From assembly GCF_050624435.1 (NCBI RefSeq), contig NW_027459434.1, forward strand, positions 1 to 64,000: DNA of 64,000 nucleotides, read 5' to 3'. This DNA comes from Tenrec ecaudatus (taxonomy: Eukaryota; Chordata; Mammalia; Afrosoricida; Tenrecidae). Made by a program: the position numbers and the translations under genes. The notes under the pieces are model-generated. The model worked only from the letters and a program-made list of their open reading frames with translations, ran no database searches and was not told where the DNA came from. Shown here in pieces: positions 36,601-45,715 of the stretch (positions within the stretch are counted from its first letter, which is position 1; every line of letters begins with the position of its first letter).

Positions 36601-39600
36601 AGCCTGGAGGCTAGGGGAGCCCTAGCCTTAGCCTAGGGGAGCCCAAAGCCTAGGGGTGCCCTAGCCTGGAGGCTAGGGGAGCCCTAGCCTTAGCCTAGGG
36701 GAGCCCAAAACCTAGGGGTGCCCTAGCCTGGAGGCTAGGGCAGCCCTAGCCTTAGCCTAGGGGAGCCCAAAGCCTAGGGGTGCCCTAGCCTGGAGGCTAG
36801 GGGAGCCCTAGCCTTAGCCTAGGGGAGCCCAAAGCCTAGGGGTGCCCTAGCCTGGAGGCTAGGGGAGCCCTAGCCTTAGCCTAGGGGAGCCCAAAGCCTA
36901 GGGGTGCCCTAGCCTGGAGGCTAGGGGAGCCCTAGCCTTAGCCTAGGGGAGCCCAAAGCCTAGGGGTGCCCTAGCCTGGAGGCTAGGGGAGCCCTAGCCT
37001 TAGCCTAGGGGAGCCCAAAGCCTAGGGGTGCCCTAGCCTGGAGGCTAGGGGAGCCCTAGCCTTAGCCTAGGGGAGCCCAAAGCCTAGGGGTGCCCTAGCC
37101 TGGAGGCTAGGGGAGCCCTAGCCTTAGCCTAGGGGAGCCCAAAGCCTAGGGGTGCCCTAGCCTGGAGGCTAGGGGAGCCCTAGCCTTAGCCTAGGGGAGC
37201 CCAAAGCCTAGGGGTGCCCTAGCCTGGAGGCTAGGGGAGCCCTAGCCTTAGCCTAGGGGAGCCCAAAGCCTAGGGGTGCCCTAGCCTGGAGGCTAGGGGA
37301 GCCCTAGCCTTAGCCTAGGGGAGCCCAAAGCCTAGGGGTGCCCTAGCCTGGAGGCTAGGGGAGCCCTAGCCTTAGCCTAGGGGAGCCCAAAGCCTAGGGG
37401 TGCCCTAGCCTGGAGGCTAGGGGAGCCCTAGCCTTAGCCTAGGGGAGCCCAAAGCCTAGGGGTGCCCAAGCCTGGAGGCTAGGGGAGCCCTAGCCTTAGC
37501 CTAGGGGAGCCCAAAGCCTAGGGGTGCCCTAGCCTGGAGGCTAGGGGAGCCCTAGCCTTAGCCTAGGGGAGCCCAAAGCCTAGGGGTGCCCTAGCCTGGA
37601 GGCTAGGGGAGCCCTAGCCTTAGCCTAGGGGAGCCCAAAGCCTAGGGGTGCCCTAGCCTGGAGGCTAGGGGAGCCCTAGCCTTAGCCTAGGGGAGCCCAA
37701 AGCCTAGGGGTGCCCTAGCCTGGAGGCTAGGGGAGCCCTAGCCTTAGCCTAGGGGAGCCCAAAGCCTAGGGGTGCCCTAGCCTGGAGGCTAGGGCAGCCC
37801 TAGCCTTAGCCTAGGGGAGCCCAAAGCCTAGGGGTGCCCTAGCCTGGAGGCTAGGGGAGCCCTAGCCTTAGCCTAGGGGAGCCCAAAGCCTAGGGGTGCC
37901 CTAGCCTGGAGCCTAGGGGAGCCCTAGCCTTAGCCTAGGGGAGCCCAAAGCCTAGGGGTGCCCTAGCCTGGAGGCTAGGGGAGCCCTAGCCTTAGCCTAG
38001 GGGAGCCCAAAGCCTAGGGGTGCCCTAGCCTGGAGGCTAGGGGAGCCCTAGCCTTAGCCTAGGGGAGCCCAAAGCCTAGGGGTGCCCTAGCCTGGAGGCT
38101 AGGGGAGCCCTAGCCTTAGCCTAGGGGAGCCCAAAGCCTAGGGGTGCCCTAGCCTGGAAGCTAGGGGAGCCCTAGCCTTAGCCTAGGGGAGCCCAAAGCC
38201 TAGGGGTGCCCTAGCCTGGAGGCTAGGGGAGGCCTAGCCTTAGCCTAGGGGAGCCCAAAGCCTAGGGGTGCCCTAGCCTGGAGGCTAGGGGAGCCCTAGC
38301 CTTAGCCTAGGGGAGCCCAAAGCCTAGGGGTGCCCTAGCCTGGAGGCTAGGGGAGCCCTAGCCTTAGCCTAGGGGAGCCCAAAGCCTAGGGGTGCCCTAG
38401 CCTGGAGGCTAGGGGAGCCCTAGCCTTAGCCTAGGGGAGCCCAAAGCCTAGGGGTGCCCTAGCCTGGAGGCTAGGGGAGCCCTAGCCTTAGCCTAGGGGA
38501 GCCCAAAGCCTAGGGGTGCCCTAGCCTGGAGGCTAGGGGAGCCCTAGCCTTAGCCTAGGGGAGCCCAAAGCCTAGGGGTGCCCTAGCCTGGAGGCTAGGG
38601 GAGCCCTAGCCTTAGCCTAGGGGAGCCCAAAGCCTAGGGGTGCCCTAGCCTGGAGGCTAGGGGAGCCCTAGCCTTAGCCTAGGGGAGCCCAAAGCCTAGG
38701 GGTGCCCTAGGCTGGAGGCTAGGGGAGCCCTAGCCTTAGCCTAGGGGAGCCCAAAGCCTAGGGGTGCCCTAGGCTGGAGGCTAGGGGAGCCCTAGCCCTA
38801 GGCTAGGGGAGCCCAAAGCCTAGGGGTGCCCTAGCCTGGAGGCTAGGGGAGCCCTAGCCTTAGCCTAGGGGAGCCCAAAGCCTAGGGGTGCCCTAGCCTG
38901 GAGGCTAGGGGAGCCCTAGCCTTAGCCTAGGGGAGCCCTAAGCCTAGGGTTGCCCTAGCCTGGAGGCTAGGGGAGCCCTAGCCTTAGCCTAGGGGAGCCC
39001 AAAGCCTAGGGGTGCCCTAGCGTGGAGGCTAGGGGAGCCCTAGCCTTAGCCTAGGGGAGCCCAAAGCCTAGGGGTGCCCTAGCCTGGAGCCTAGGGGAGC
39101 CCTAGCCTTAGCCTAGGGGAGCCCAAAGCCTAGGGGTGCCCTAGCCTGGAGGCTAGGGGAGCCCTAGCCTTAGCCTAGGGGAGCCCAAAGCCTAGGGGTG
39201 CCCTAGCCTGGAGGCTAGGGGAGCCCTAGCCTTAGCCTAGGGGAGCCCAAAGCCTAGGGGTGCCCTAGCCTGAAGGCTAGGGGAGCCCTAGCCTTAGCCT
39301 AGGGGAGCCCAAAGCCTAGGGGTGCCCTAGCCTGGAGGCTAGGGGAGCCCTAGCCTTAGCCTAGGGGAGCCCAAAGCCTAGGGGTGCCCTAGCCTGGAGG
39401 CTAGGGGAGCCCTAGCCTTAGCCTAGGGGAGCCCAAAGCCTAGGGGTGCCCTAGCCTGGAGGCTAGGGGAGCCCTAGCCTTAGCCTAGGGGAGCCCAAAG
39501 CCTAGGGGTGCCCTAGCCTGGAGGCTAGGGGAGCCCTAGCCTTAGCCTAGGGGAGCCCAAAGCCTAGGGGTGCCCTAGCCTGGAGGCTAGGGGAGCCCTA

Positions 39601-41284
39601 GCCTTAGCCTAGGGGTGCCCAAAGCCTAGGGGTGCCCTAGCCTGGAGGCTAGGGGAGCCCTAGCCTTAGCCTAGGGGAGCCCAAAGCCTAGGGGTGCCCT
39701 AGCCTGGAGGCTAGGGGAGCCCTAGCCTTAGCCTAGGGGAGCCCAAAGCCTAGGGGTGCCCTAGCCTGGAGGCTAGGGGAGCCCTAGCCTTAGCCTAGGG
39801 GAGCCCAAAGCCTAGGGGTGCCCTAGCCTGGAGGCTAGGGGAGCCCTAGCCTTAGCCTAGGGGAGCCCAAAGCCTAGGGGTGCCCTAGCCTGGAGGCTAG
39901 GGGAGCCCTAGCCTTAGCCTAGGGGAGCCCAAAGCCTAGGGGTGCCCTAGCCTGGAGGCTAGGGGAGCCCTAGCCTTAGCCTAGGGGAGCCCAAAGCCTA
40001 GGGGTGCCCTAGCCTGGAGGCTAGGGGAGCCCTAGCCTTAGCCTAGGGGAGCCCAAAGCCTAGGGGTGCCCTAGCCTGGAGGCTAGGGGAGCCCTAGCCT
40101 TAGCCTAGGGGAGCCCAAAGCCTAGGGGTGCCCTAGCCTGGAGGCTAGGGGAGCCCTAGCCTTAGCCTAGGGGAGCCCAAAGCCTAGGGGTGCCCTAGCC
40201 TGGAGGCTAGGGGAGCCCTAGCCTTAGCCTAGGGGAGCCCAAAGCCTAGGGGTGCCCTAGCCTGGAGGCTAGGGCAGCCCTAGCCTTAGCCTAGGGGAGC
40301 CCAAAGCCTAGGGGTGCCCTAGCCTGGAGGCTAGGGGAGCCCTAGCCTTAGCCTAGGGGAGCCCAAAGCCTAGGGGTGCCCTAGCCTGGAGGCTAGGGGA
40401 GCCCTAGCCTTAGCCTAGGGGAGCCCAAAGCCTAGGGGTGCCCTAGCCTGGAGGCTAGGGGAGCCCTAGCCTTAGCCTAGGGGAGCCCAAAGCCTAGGGG
40501 TGCCCTAGCCTGGAGGCTAGGGGAGCCCTAGCCTTAGCCTAGGGGAGCCCAAAGCCTAGGGGTGCCCTAGCCTGGAGGCTAGGGGAGCCCTAGCCTTAGC
40601 CTAGGGGAGCCCAAAGCCTAGGGGTGCCCTAGCCTGGAGGCTAGGGGAGCCCTAGCCTTAGCCTAGGGGAGCCCAAAGCCTAGGGGTGCCCTAGGCTGGA
40701 GGCTAGGGGAGCCCTAGCCTTAGCCTAGGGGAGCCCAAAGCCTAGGGGTGCCCTAGCCTGGAGGCTAGGGGAGCCCTAGCCTTAGCCTAGGGGAGCCCAA
40801 AGCCTAGGGGTGCCCTAGCCTGGAGGCTAGGGGAGCCCTACCCTTAGCCTAGGGGAGCCCAAAGCCTAGGGGTGCCCTAGCCTGGAGGCTAGGGGAGCCC
40901 TAGCCTTAGCCTAGGGGAGCCCAAAGCCTAGGGGTGCCCTAGCCTGGAGGCTAGGGGAGCCCTAGCCTTAGCCTAGGGGAGCCCAAAGCCTAGGGGTGCC
41001 CTAGCCTGGAGGCTAGGGGAGCCCTAGCCTTAGCCTAGGGGAGCCCAAAGCCTAGGGGTGCCCTAGCCTGGAGGCTAGGGGAGCCCTAGCCTTAGCCTAG
41101 GGGAGCCCAAAGCCTAGGGGTGCCCTAGCCTGGAGGCTAGGGGAGCCCTAGCCTTAGCCTAGGGGAGCCCAAAGCCTAGGGGTGCCCTAGCCTGGAGGCT
41201 AGGGGAGCCCTAGCCTTAGCCTAGGGGAGCCCAAAGCCTAGGGGTGCCCTAGCCTGGAGGCTAGGGGAGCCCTAGCCTTAGCCT
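33622..41284. repeat. Right higher-order repeat, ~2.48 kb (about 40 monomers), three copies
   Basis: In the homogeneous 62-bp part, marker groups recur at exact multiples of 62. GCCCTAGGCT starts at 33711, 36191 and 38795. CCTAGCGTG starts at 33932, 36412 and 39016. AGGGCAGCCC starts at 35311, 37791 and 40271. Steps are 2,480 bp (40 monomers) and 2,604 bp (42 monomers); between the last two markers the third copy is 124 bp (two monomers) shorter than the others. The third copy is cut off by the end of the array at 41,284. This resembles higher-order organisation seen in other satellites that evolve by unequal exchange. Confidence 0.88.
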
Positions 41285-41403
41285 GGATCAAAGTAAGAAA
41301 CCTGACTTGAAACTCCCTCTCCAAATGCTCCAGAGTCAGAATGCTTCCTTCTTTTCAGGCCCTTACAGCACCCTACAATACACAGCTCCCTCCCTGCATG
41401 GGC

Positions 41404-41441
41404 GGTTCATATCTGTACTCACACTGACTTCCCTCCGTGTG
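41404..41441 (-). promoter_or_regulatory. Degenerate V(D)J recombination signal of the first IGHV pseudogene
   Basis: Read on the minus strand, a heptamer-like CACACGG (41435-41441) is followed by a 22-nt spacer and the nonamer-like ATATGAACC (41404-41412). The consensus is CACAGTG, 23 nt, ACAAAAACC. The layout is that of a V-gene signal, but the heptamer is damaged. It lies only 119 bp from the end of the tandem array. Confidence 0.7.
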
Positions 41442-41859
41442 TCTTACCCACCGTAATACATGGAATTGTGATTGACTTTTAGACTGTCCATTCGCTGATA
41501 CAGTGTGTTCTTGGCAATGTTTCTAGAGATGGTACACCAGCCTTCACGGAATCTACATAATATGCGATAGCAACAGTACTAATATGTGAAACCCACTGTA
41601 GGCCTGGAGCATGACTGATACAGGTCACAGCAGTGCTACTGAAAGTGAATCCAGAGATTGCACAAAAGAATCTCAAAGACATCTTAAGCTCCCTCAAGTC
41701 TCCTTCAGACCCAGCCGGTTGCACATTAGTGTTGACACTTGCAAACACAGAATATGCTGGTCATGAAAACCATGACATATTTCCAGTCTCCTGCTCCACA
41801 CACTAGCTCTCAATAAAATGACTTGTTAAAATACCTGAGTGAGACAAGTCTGTGTTCAT
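41442..41859 (-). pseudogene. IGHV pseudogene, clan III (IGHV3-like)
   Basis: The V exon (about 41738 down to 41442) reads a V domain with SGFTFSS before CDR1, the first conserved cysteine in SLRFFCA, and FR2 residues APGLQWVSHIS, then YYVDSVK. The FR2 tryptophan is replaced (TCISHAPG). After VKAG the frame shifts: the continuation TISRNIAKNTLY and then SMYYGG is in another frame, and the second conserved cysteine has become glycine (TAC GGT where TAC TGT is expected). The acceptor CAG before the exon is CAA. A leader-like ATG at 41857-41859 is 111 nt from a promoter octamer, but the leader is diverged and about 7 nt longer than the usual 46. The family resemblance is to IGHV3; no function is expected. 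It is the V unit closest to the satellite array. Confidence 0.9.
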
Positions 41860-41969
41860 ACAAACTACTGAATGGGCTTACCTGGGGACTCTGGTACTGA
41901 GGATCTTTTCCCAGAGCTGTATGGTTGGGAATGGTGTGGATTTTATTAGCAGAAGGGGCGGGGGGCGGT

Positions 41970-41977
41970 ATTTGCAT
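41970..41977 (-). promoter_or_regulatory. IGHV promoter octamer
   Basis: ATGCAAAT on the minus strand (ATTTGCAT on plus), 111 nt upstream of the leader-like ATG of the first IGHV pseudogene. This is the octamer bound by Oct factors in IGHV promoters. The same spacing is seen at the other V units in this window. Confidence 0.8.
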
Positions 41978-42159
41978 ATCTTCCTAATATACAGTGGCAA
42001 CTATGGCTGAATATTTTCAAAATGCTCACTGTTCCACCTTAAACGTAAATGAGTCTCCCAGAAGGATTCATTGGGATTATTACTTGGAAATGGTTCCTTA
42101 TTATGTGATTGCGATACACAGAATACAGTCCTGTTCATATTGTTTCATACACAATAAGC

Positions 42160-42410
42160 GATTTATATATAGCTGATTTAAGACAGTATGTATGCTCATT
42201 TGCTTAACATATTTCACTCAATTTATTTCATTTATGTGGCAATAGACCCATAAGTTTATATCTAGTCAGCATGAATTGATTTTAATGCTTAACATCTTAG
42301 AGAAGGAACAAGCATATACTACAATTTATCTCTTTTTAGACATTTAGGTTATTTCTCATTTCTGGTTTTATAATGAAAGTTACTATTTTGGTTGAAATAA
42401 AGGAGAAGAG
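42160..42410 (+). mobile_element. Old LINE-1 3'-UTR-like fragment
   Basis: AT-rich stretch including CATATACTACAATTTATC followed by TTTAGACATTTAGGTTATTTC, a word order I know from the 3' UTR of old mammalian L1 (L1M) copies. Diverged, without an open frame. The bases between 41,978 and 42,160, and 42,410-42,640, show nothing I can assign. Confidence 0.5.
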
Positions 42411-42639
42411 AAAAATGCATTCACATTAATATTACAAGAAATCACAGTAACAGACATGGCCTTACAGTAAACTTTTCTTCAACACAATTGTAATATTAAC
42501 AATAAATATCATATTTTTAGTGAGAGCGTTCCCATTAGGACAGAAACACACCAAAGTCTTAACTTTGCTAGAGAAGATGTCTTAGATGACATTGGAACTG
42601 CATAAAGATTTTTCTAAAATATTTAATAGTTTAAAGCCT

Positions 42640-43603
42640 CTTGTGTCAAAGTCAATAGGATCTCCCAGAAGCACAGACTTACGACAATACTTGTTTTATT
42701 GCAGAACATATCTTAAGATGTAGATAACAAATGTGGCGAAGAAAGCTGATGTTGCCTGGCTATCGAAAGAGATAGTGTCTGGGGTCTTAAAGGCTTGAAG
42801 GTGAACAAGCGGTCATGTAGCTCAGAAGCAACAAAGCCCACATGGAAGAAGCACACCAGCCTGGGCGATCACGAGATGCCAAAGGGACCAGGTATAAGGC
42901 ATCATGCAAAAAAAAATGTGTATATATATGTGTATGTGTATATATATACATACCATAGTGAATGAAGGGGGAAGTGCAGAGTGGAGACCCAAGGCCCATT
43001 TACCGGCCACTGGAGATCCCCTCACAGAGGGGTTTAGGAGAGGAGATGGGTCAGTCAGGGTGTGATGTAGTACTGATGAAGAACACAGCTTTCCCCAGAT
43101 CCAGCATGCTTCCTCCCCCAACTACCATGATCCGAATTCTACCTTGCAGGACTGGATTGGGCAGAGGTTGTACACTGGTGCATATGGGAGCTGGAGGCAC
43201 AGGGAATCCAGGGTGGATGATACCTTCAGGAGCAGGGGTGTGAGAGGTGATACTAGGAGAGTAGAGGGTGAGTGGGTTGGAAAGGGGGAACTGATTATAA
43301 TGATCCACATGTGACCTCCTCCCTGGGAGCTGGATGGCAGAGAAGGGGGGGTAGGGATACTCCAGATAGGACAAGATATGACAAAATAACAATCTATAAA
43401 ATATCAAGAGCTCATGAGGGAGGGGAGAGCAGGGAGGGAGGGGAAAAAAAGAGAACCCGTTGCAAAGGGCTTAAGTGGAGAGCAAATGCTTTGAAAATGA
43501 TTAGGGCAAAGAATGTACGGATGTGCTTTATACAATTGATGTTTGTATATGTATGTACTGTGATAAGAGTTGTATGAGCCCCTAATAAAATATAAAAAAA
43601 AAG
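42640..43603 (+). mobile_element. Non-LTR retrotransposon 3' end with A-tail
   Basis: A continuous stretch ending in GAGCCCCTAATAAAATAT and an A-run at about 43,590-43,600, the form of a LINE 3' terminus with its polyadenylation signal. The body (for example AGAAGCAACAAAGCCCACAT and the purine-rich block at about 43,410-43,450) matches my memory of a repeat abundant in afrotherian genomes, but I cannot name the family. It includes a TG/TA simple repeat at about 42,918-42,952. Several open frames here are accidental. Confidence 0.6.
42905..42955. repeat. A-run plus (TA/TG) simple repeat
   Basis: An A-run is followed by alternating TATATATATG/TGTATG, a microsatellite inside the LINE-like element. 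Confidence 0.85.
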
Positions 43604-43689
43604 AGGTAAGTAACAAACAAAATTGATTTCCTTCTAATCGCTTGATGGTGGCTAGGGTAGCAGGAGAGTAATCACTGACAAAATGCAAC

Positions 43690-44035
43690 CAAACTTACCT
43701 CTCCTGAAACTCAACAGAATAAAATCACTGAAAGGCTAGGTGTACATTCATAAAAATCTATATCTGACACAGATAAGAACAAATCTGAAATTATGTCCAG
43801 AAGTTACTCTTCAGTTTGTTTGTGTATGAAGTCTTCCATTTCAAGAGGAACATAGACATTTGTAGCTGAAAATATTTTTCAACAAGGGAAAAAGGAAAGG
43901 GCAGGCACAGCTTCTCGACCTTTGCAGGAGGAAAGAAACAACGAGAAAGTCGTATCTCAGATGCAGGTTCTAAAAGGAAAGAAATGGGCTTACTTCAGGC
44001 AATGGTAGTTACCTGGACTTGAGGTGGGTGATCTT
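43690..44035 (-). pseudogene. Endogenous retrovirus pro remnant
   Basis: Directly downstream (minus strand) of the gag remnant, the translation contains SKPISFLL followed by EPAS where retroviral aspartic proteases carry the catalytic Asp-Thr-Gly. The catalytic aspartate is therefore gone. A stop lies a few codons before this motif, and beyond it the resemblance fades within about 200 bases. No reverse transcriptase or integrase is recognisable: the sequence passes into the LINE-like element at 43,603, so pol, env and the 3' LTR are missing or lie elsewhere. Confidence 0.55.
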
Positions 44036-44932
44036 CAGTGGGGCCTTATACCCTGGGTACCATCAATCCTCCAAGGCCAAGCCAAGCAGCTCTTCTACTG
44101 AGGCATCTTGAGCAGGTTGCTCCGGAGGTGTAGTGGAATAAACTGTACCACACACTTTGTGTTCAGTGGGGCAGTCATTTCCCCAGCAACCTTTCTGTTC
44201 ATACTATGGACATTACTTTCTTGGAGGTAACAAATTAGGACATACATTTGCCCATGGCCCCGAGTGGGAGCATCTGAAGCAGGGTGCTCATGGTTCACTC
44301 GTGGGCGGCCCAATAACTAGTTTAGATACACCCACTCGGTCCTGGAGGGCACTTGCTAACATTTGAAATTTAACCTTAAGTCTTGATAGCTTATATAACT
44401 TTTCCTGATCCTCGCTACTGTTGAAAACTTTGAATGCTGCACTGCGATCTTGCTGTGAAGTCTGGGGTCCACAGTCTAACTTTTTAAGGTTTCTTTTAAT
44501 GTCTGGAGCTGATTGTGAGATGAAATTTGAGTGACGTACAATGATCCCTTTTGGTGTAGTAGGGTCTACTTTCATATATTTAAACCTTCTGGAAGATGAT
44601 GTGACAGAAATTTGGCAGAATTTTCATTTGGTTCCTAAATGATTTCCCTAATTTTGTCATAATTGGCTGCTTTATTTGAGGCTTTTGGCAAGCCCTCAAT
44701 GAGATGAAAATCATATCATTTTGAAGAATTGGGTGCTCATGATCATCTGATAATTCTAATTAGGGTTGTGCTTGGGAACTGCCTTGAAGTCCACGGGCTT
44801 AACCCAGTCTGGGCATACCCTTCATCAGCTCTCTTTGTGCAGCTATCCAGATTCTCTCCCGATCTTCAGGGGTCAAGATAGTTGTTAAAATCATATGGAT
44901 GTCATGACAGGTAAAATCATATGACTGAGTGA
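44036..44932 (-). pseudogene. Endogenous retrovirus gag: C-terminal capsid and nucleocapsid part
   Basis: The minus strand reads a class I (gammaretrovirus-like) gag in several frames. LTPEDRERIW-type residues of the capsid are followed by the later capsid stretch VDPTTPKG and FISQSAPDIKRNLKKLD, then a nucleocapsid zinc knuckle starting CFRC at about 44,285-44,245. In the knuckle (pattern C-X2-C-X4-H-X4-C) the histidine position is lost (GPW), so it could not bind zinc normally. The segment contains stops and frame changes (one stop just before KVDPTT, another after PPTSEP). It continues across the PPIA retrocopy into the segment at 45,716. An old, dead copy; the exact ERV family is not determined. 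Confidence 0.8.
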
Positions 44933-44944
44933 GATATTTAAATT
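44933..44944. repeat. Target-site duplication of the PPIA retrocopy (3' side)
   Basis: GATATTTAAATT, identical to 45704-45715 on the other side of the retrocopy. Twelve matching bases flank the insertion exactly, as expected for LINE-1-driven retroposition. Confidence 0.9.
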
Positions 44945-45703
44945 ATTTTATTGTTTATCTTTTATTTCATAATCATAAACTTAACTCTGCTTTCCAGCTG
45001 GACACAGGAGAAATAAGGAAAGTAGGAAACCTGAGTAACTGGAGGGAGAGCACAAGATTAAACGATACTGCAAGCACATTGGGAACAGAAGGGTGATTTC
45101 TCAAGCTACAAAAGGAATGGTCTGGTGCTTAAGATAAAACATGAAAATTCAGATCAAATTTAATTAGAGTTGTCCACAGTCAGCAATGGTGATCTTCTTG
45201 CTGGTTTTGCCATTCGTGGAACCAAAACGCTCCATGGCTTCCACAATATTCATGCCTTCTTTCACCAGACCGAAGACCACGTGCTTGCCATCCAACCACT
45301 CAGTCTTTGCGGGACAGATAACTGACTGGGAACCGTTCGTAGTGGGCCCAGTATTTGCATAGACAGGGTGCCAGGACTTGTGTGCTTCAGGATGAAGTTC
45401 TCATCTTCAAATTTCTCTCTATAGATGGACTTGCACCAGTGCCATTATGGCATGTGAAATCACCACCCTGGCAAATGAACTCTGGAATGCGCCTGTGAAA
45501 GAAGGAGCCTTTATAACCAAAGCCTTTCCCCTCAGTACTCAGAGTGCGGAAGTTTTCTGCTGTCTTTGAAACTTGTCTGCAAACAGCTTGAAAGAGATGC
45601 AGCCGAGGGGCTCACCATTGACAGCTATGTCGAAAAACACAGTAGGGGTGACCGTGGCTGGACCAGAAACCCTAAAAATTCAAGCAGCAGCATCTGCAAA
45701 GCC
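44945..45703 (-). pseudogene. PPIA (cyclophilin A) processed pseudogene
   Basis: The minus strand carries an intronless copy of the peptidyl-prolyl isomerase A mRNA. Coding part 45656-45164: it starts at ACG instead of ATG, then [17 protein letters not shown], and ends ITIADCGQL with the TAA at 45164-45166. It covers 493 bases against 498 for an intact coding region with stop, so there is a net loss of five bases and the frame is broken several times (for example after LFADK, and in the IYGEKFED area). About 220 bases of 3' UTR follow, with AATAAA signals and a short A-rich tail near 44,945-44,965. About 47 bases of 5' UTR precede it. The copy is inserted in the capsid part of an endogenous retroviral gag, so it is younger than the provirus. 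Not functional. Confidence 0.95.
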
Positions 45704-45715
45704 GATATTTAAATT
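45704..45715. repeat. Target-site duplication of the PPIA retrocopy (5' side)
   Basis: GATATTTAAATT, the partner of 44933-44944. The gag reading resumes on both sides of the pair, so removing one copy and the insert restores continuity of the host element. Confidence 0.9.

Larger units (their letters stand above)
1..41284. repeat. 41-kb satellite-like tandem array of 62/68-bp monomers
   Basis: A single head-to-tail array runs from the first base (so it continues off the window) to 41,284, where it stops inside a unit. Two monomer lengths were counted from successive unit positions: 62 bp (units containing GAGCCTAAAG or GAGCCCAAAG) and 68 bp (units containing GAGCCCTAGCCTGAAG or GAGCCCTAGCCTAAAG). 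The longer form keeps a CCTAG-containing segment the shorter lacks. Each monomer is three subunits of 21-23 bp sharing the core GCCTAGGGGWGCC, so the ancestral repeat was probably about 22 bp. Inverted repeats fill the unit: arms CCCTAGCC and GGCTAGGG flank a 4-nt loop, and CTAGGG and CCCTAG flank GAG or GTG. The palindromic CTAG places TAG stops on both strands and neither period is a multiple of three, so nothing is encoded. The consensus has no CpG. No interspersed element is inserted. The family is not one I recognise. Confidence 0.97.

Noticed and set aside
1..41284. CRISPR-like direct repeats
   Set aside because: The units are contiguous with no unique spacers, and the flanks are mammalian.
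1..41284. Telomere or degenerate telomeric repeat (CCCTAG resembling CCCTAA)
   Set aside because: True CCCTAA runs are absent, the period is 62/68 bp, and the orientation alternates within the unit. A subtelomeric location is still possible but not shown.
1..41284. Classical immunoglobulin switch region
   Set aside because: It lies beside a V unit, not between J and C; AGCT is rare; no constant exon is in the window. Kept only as a speculative hypothesis.
1..41284. G-quadruplex array
   Set aside because: G runs of four are about 20 bases apart with long loops, so stable intramolecular quadruplexes are not likely.
42787..43688. Several open frames of 60-118 codons
   Set aside because: They overlap each other on both strands within a LINE-like element and show no protein family signs.
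45353..45360. Octamer ATTTGCAT
   Set aside because: It lies in the PPIA coding copy with no V unit nearby; chance.
44945..45703. Functional PPIA gene
   Set aside because: No introns, no ATG, frameshifts, target-site duplication and A-rich tail: a processed copy.
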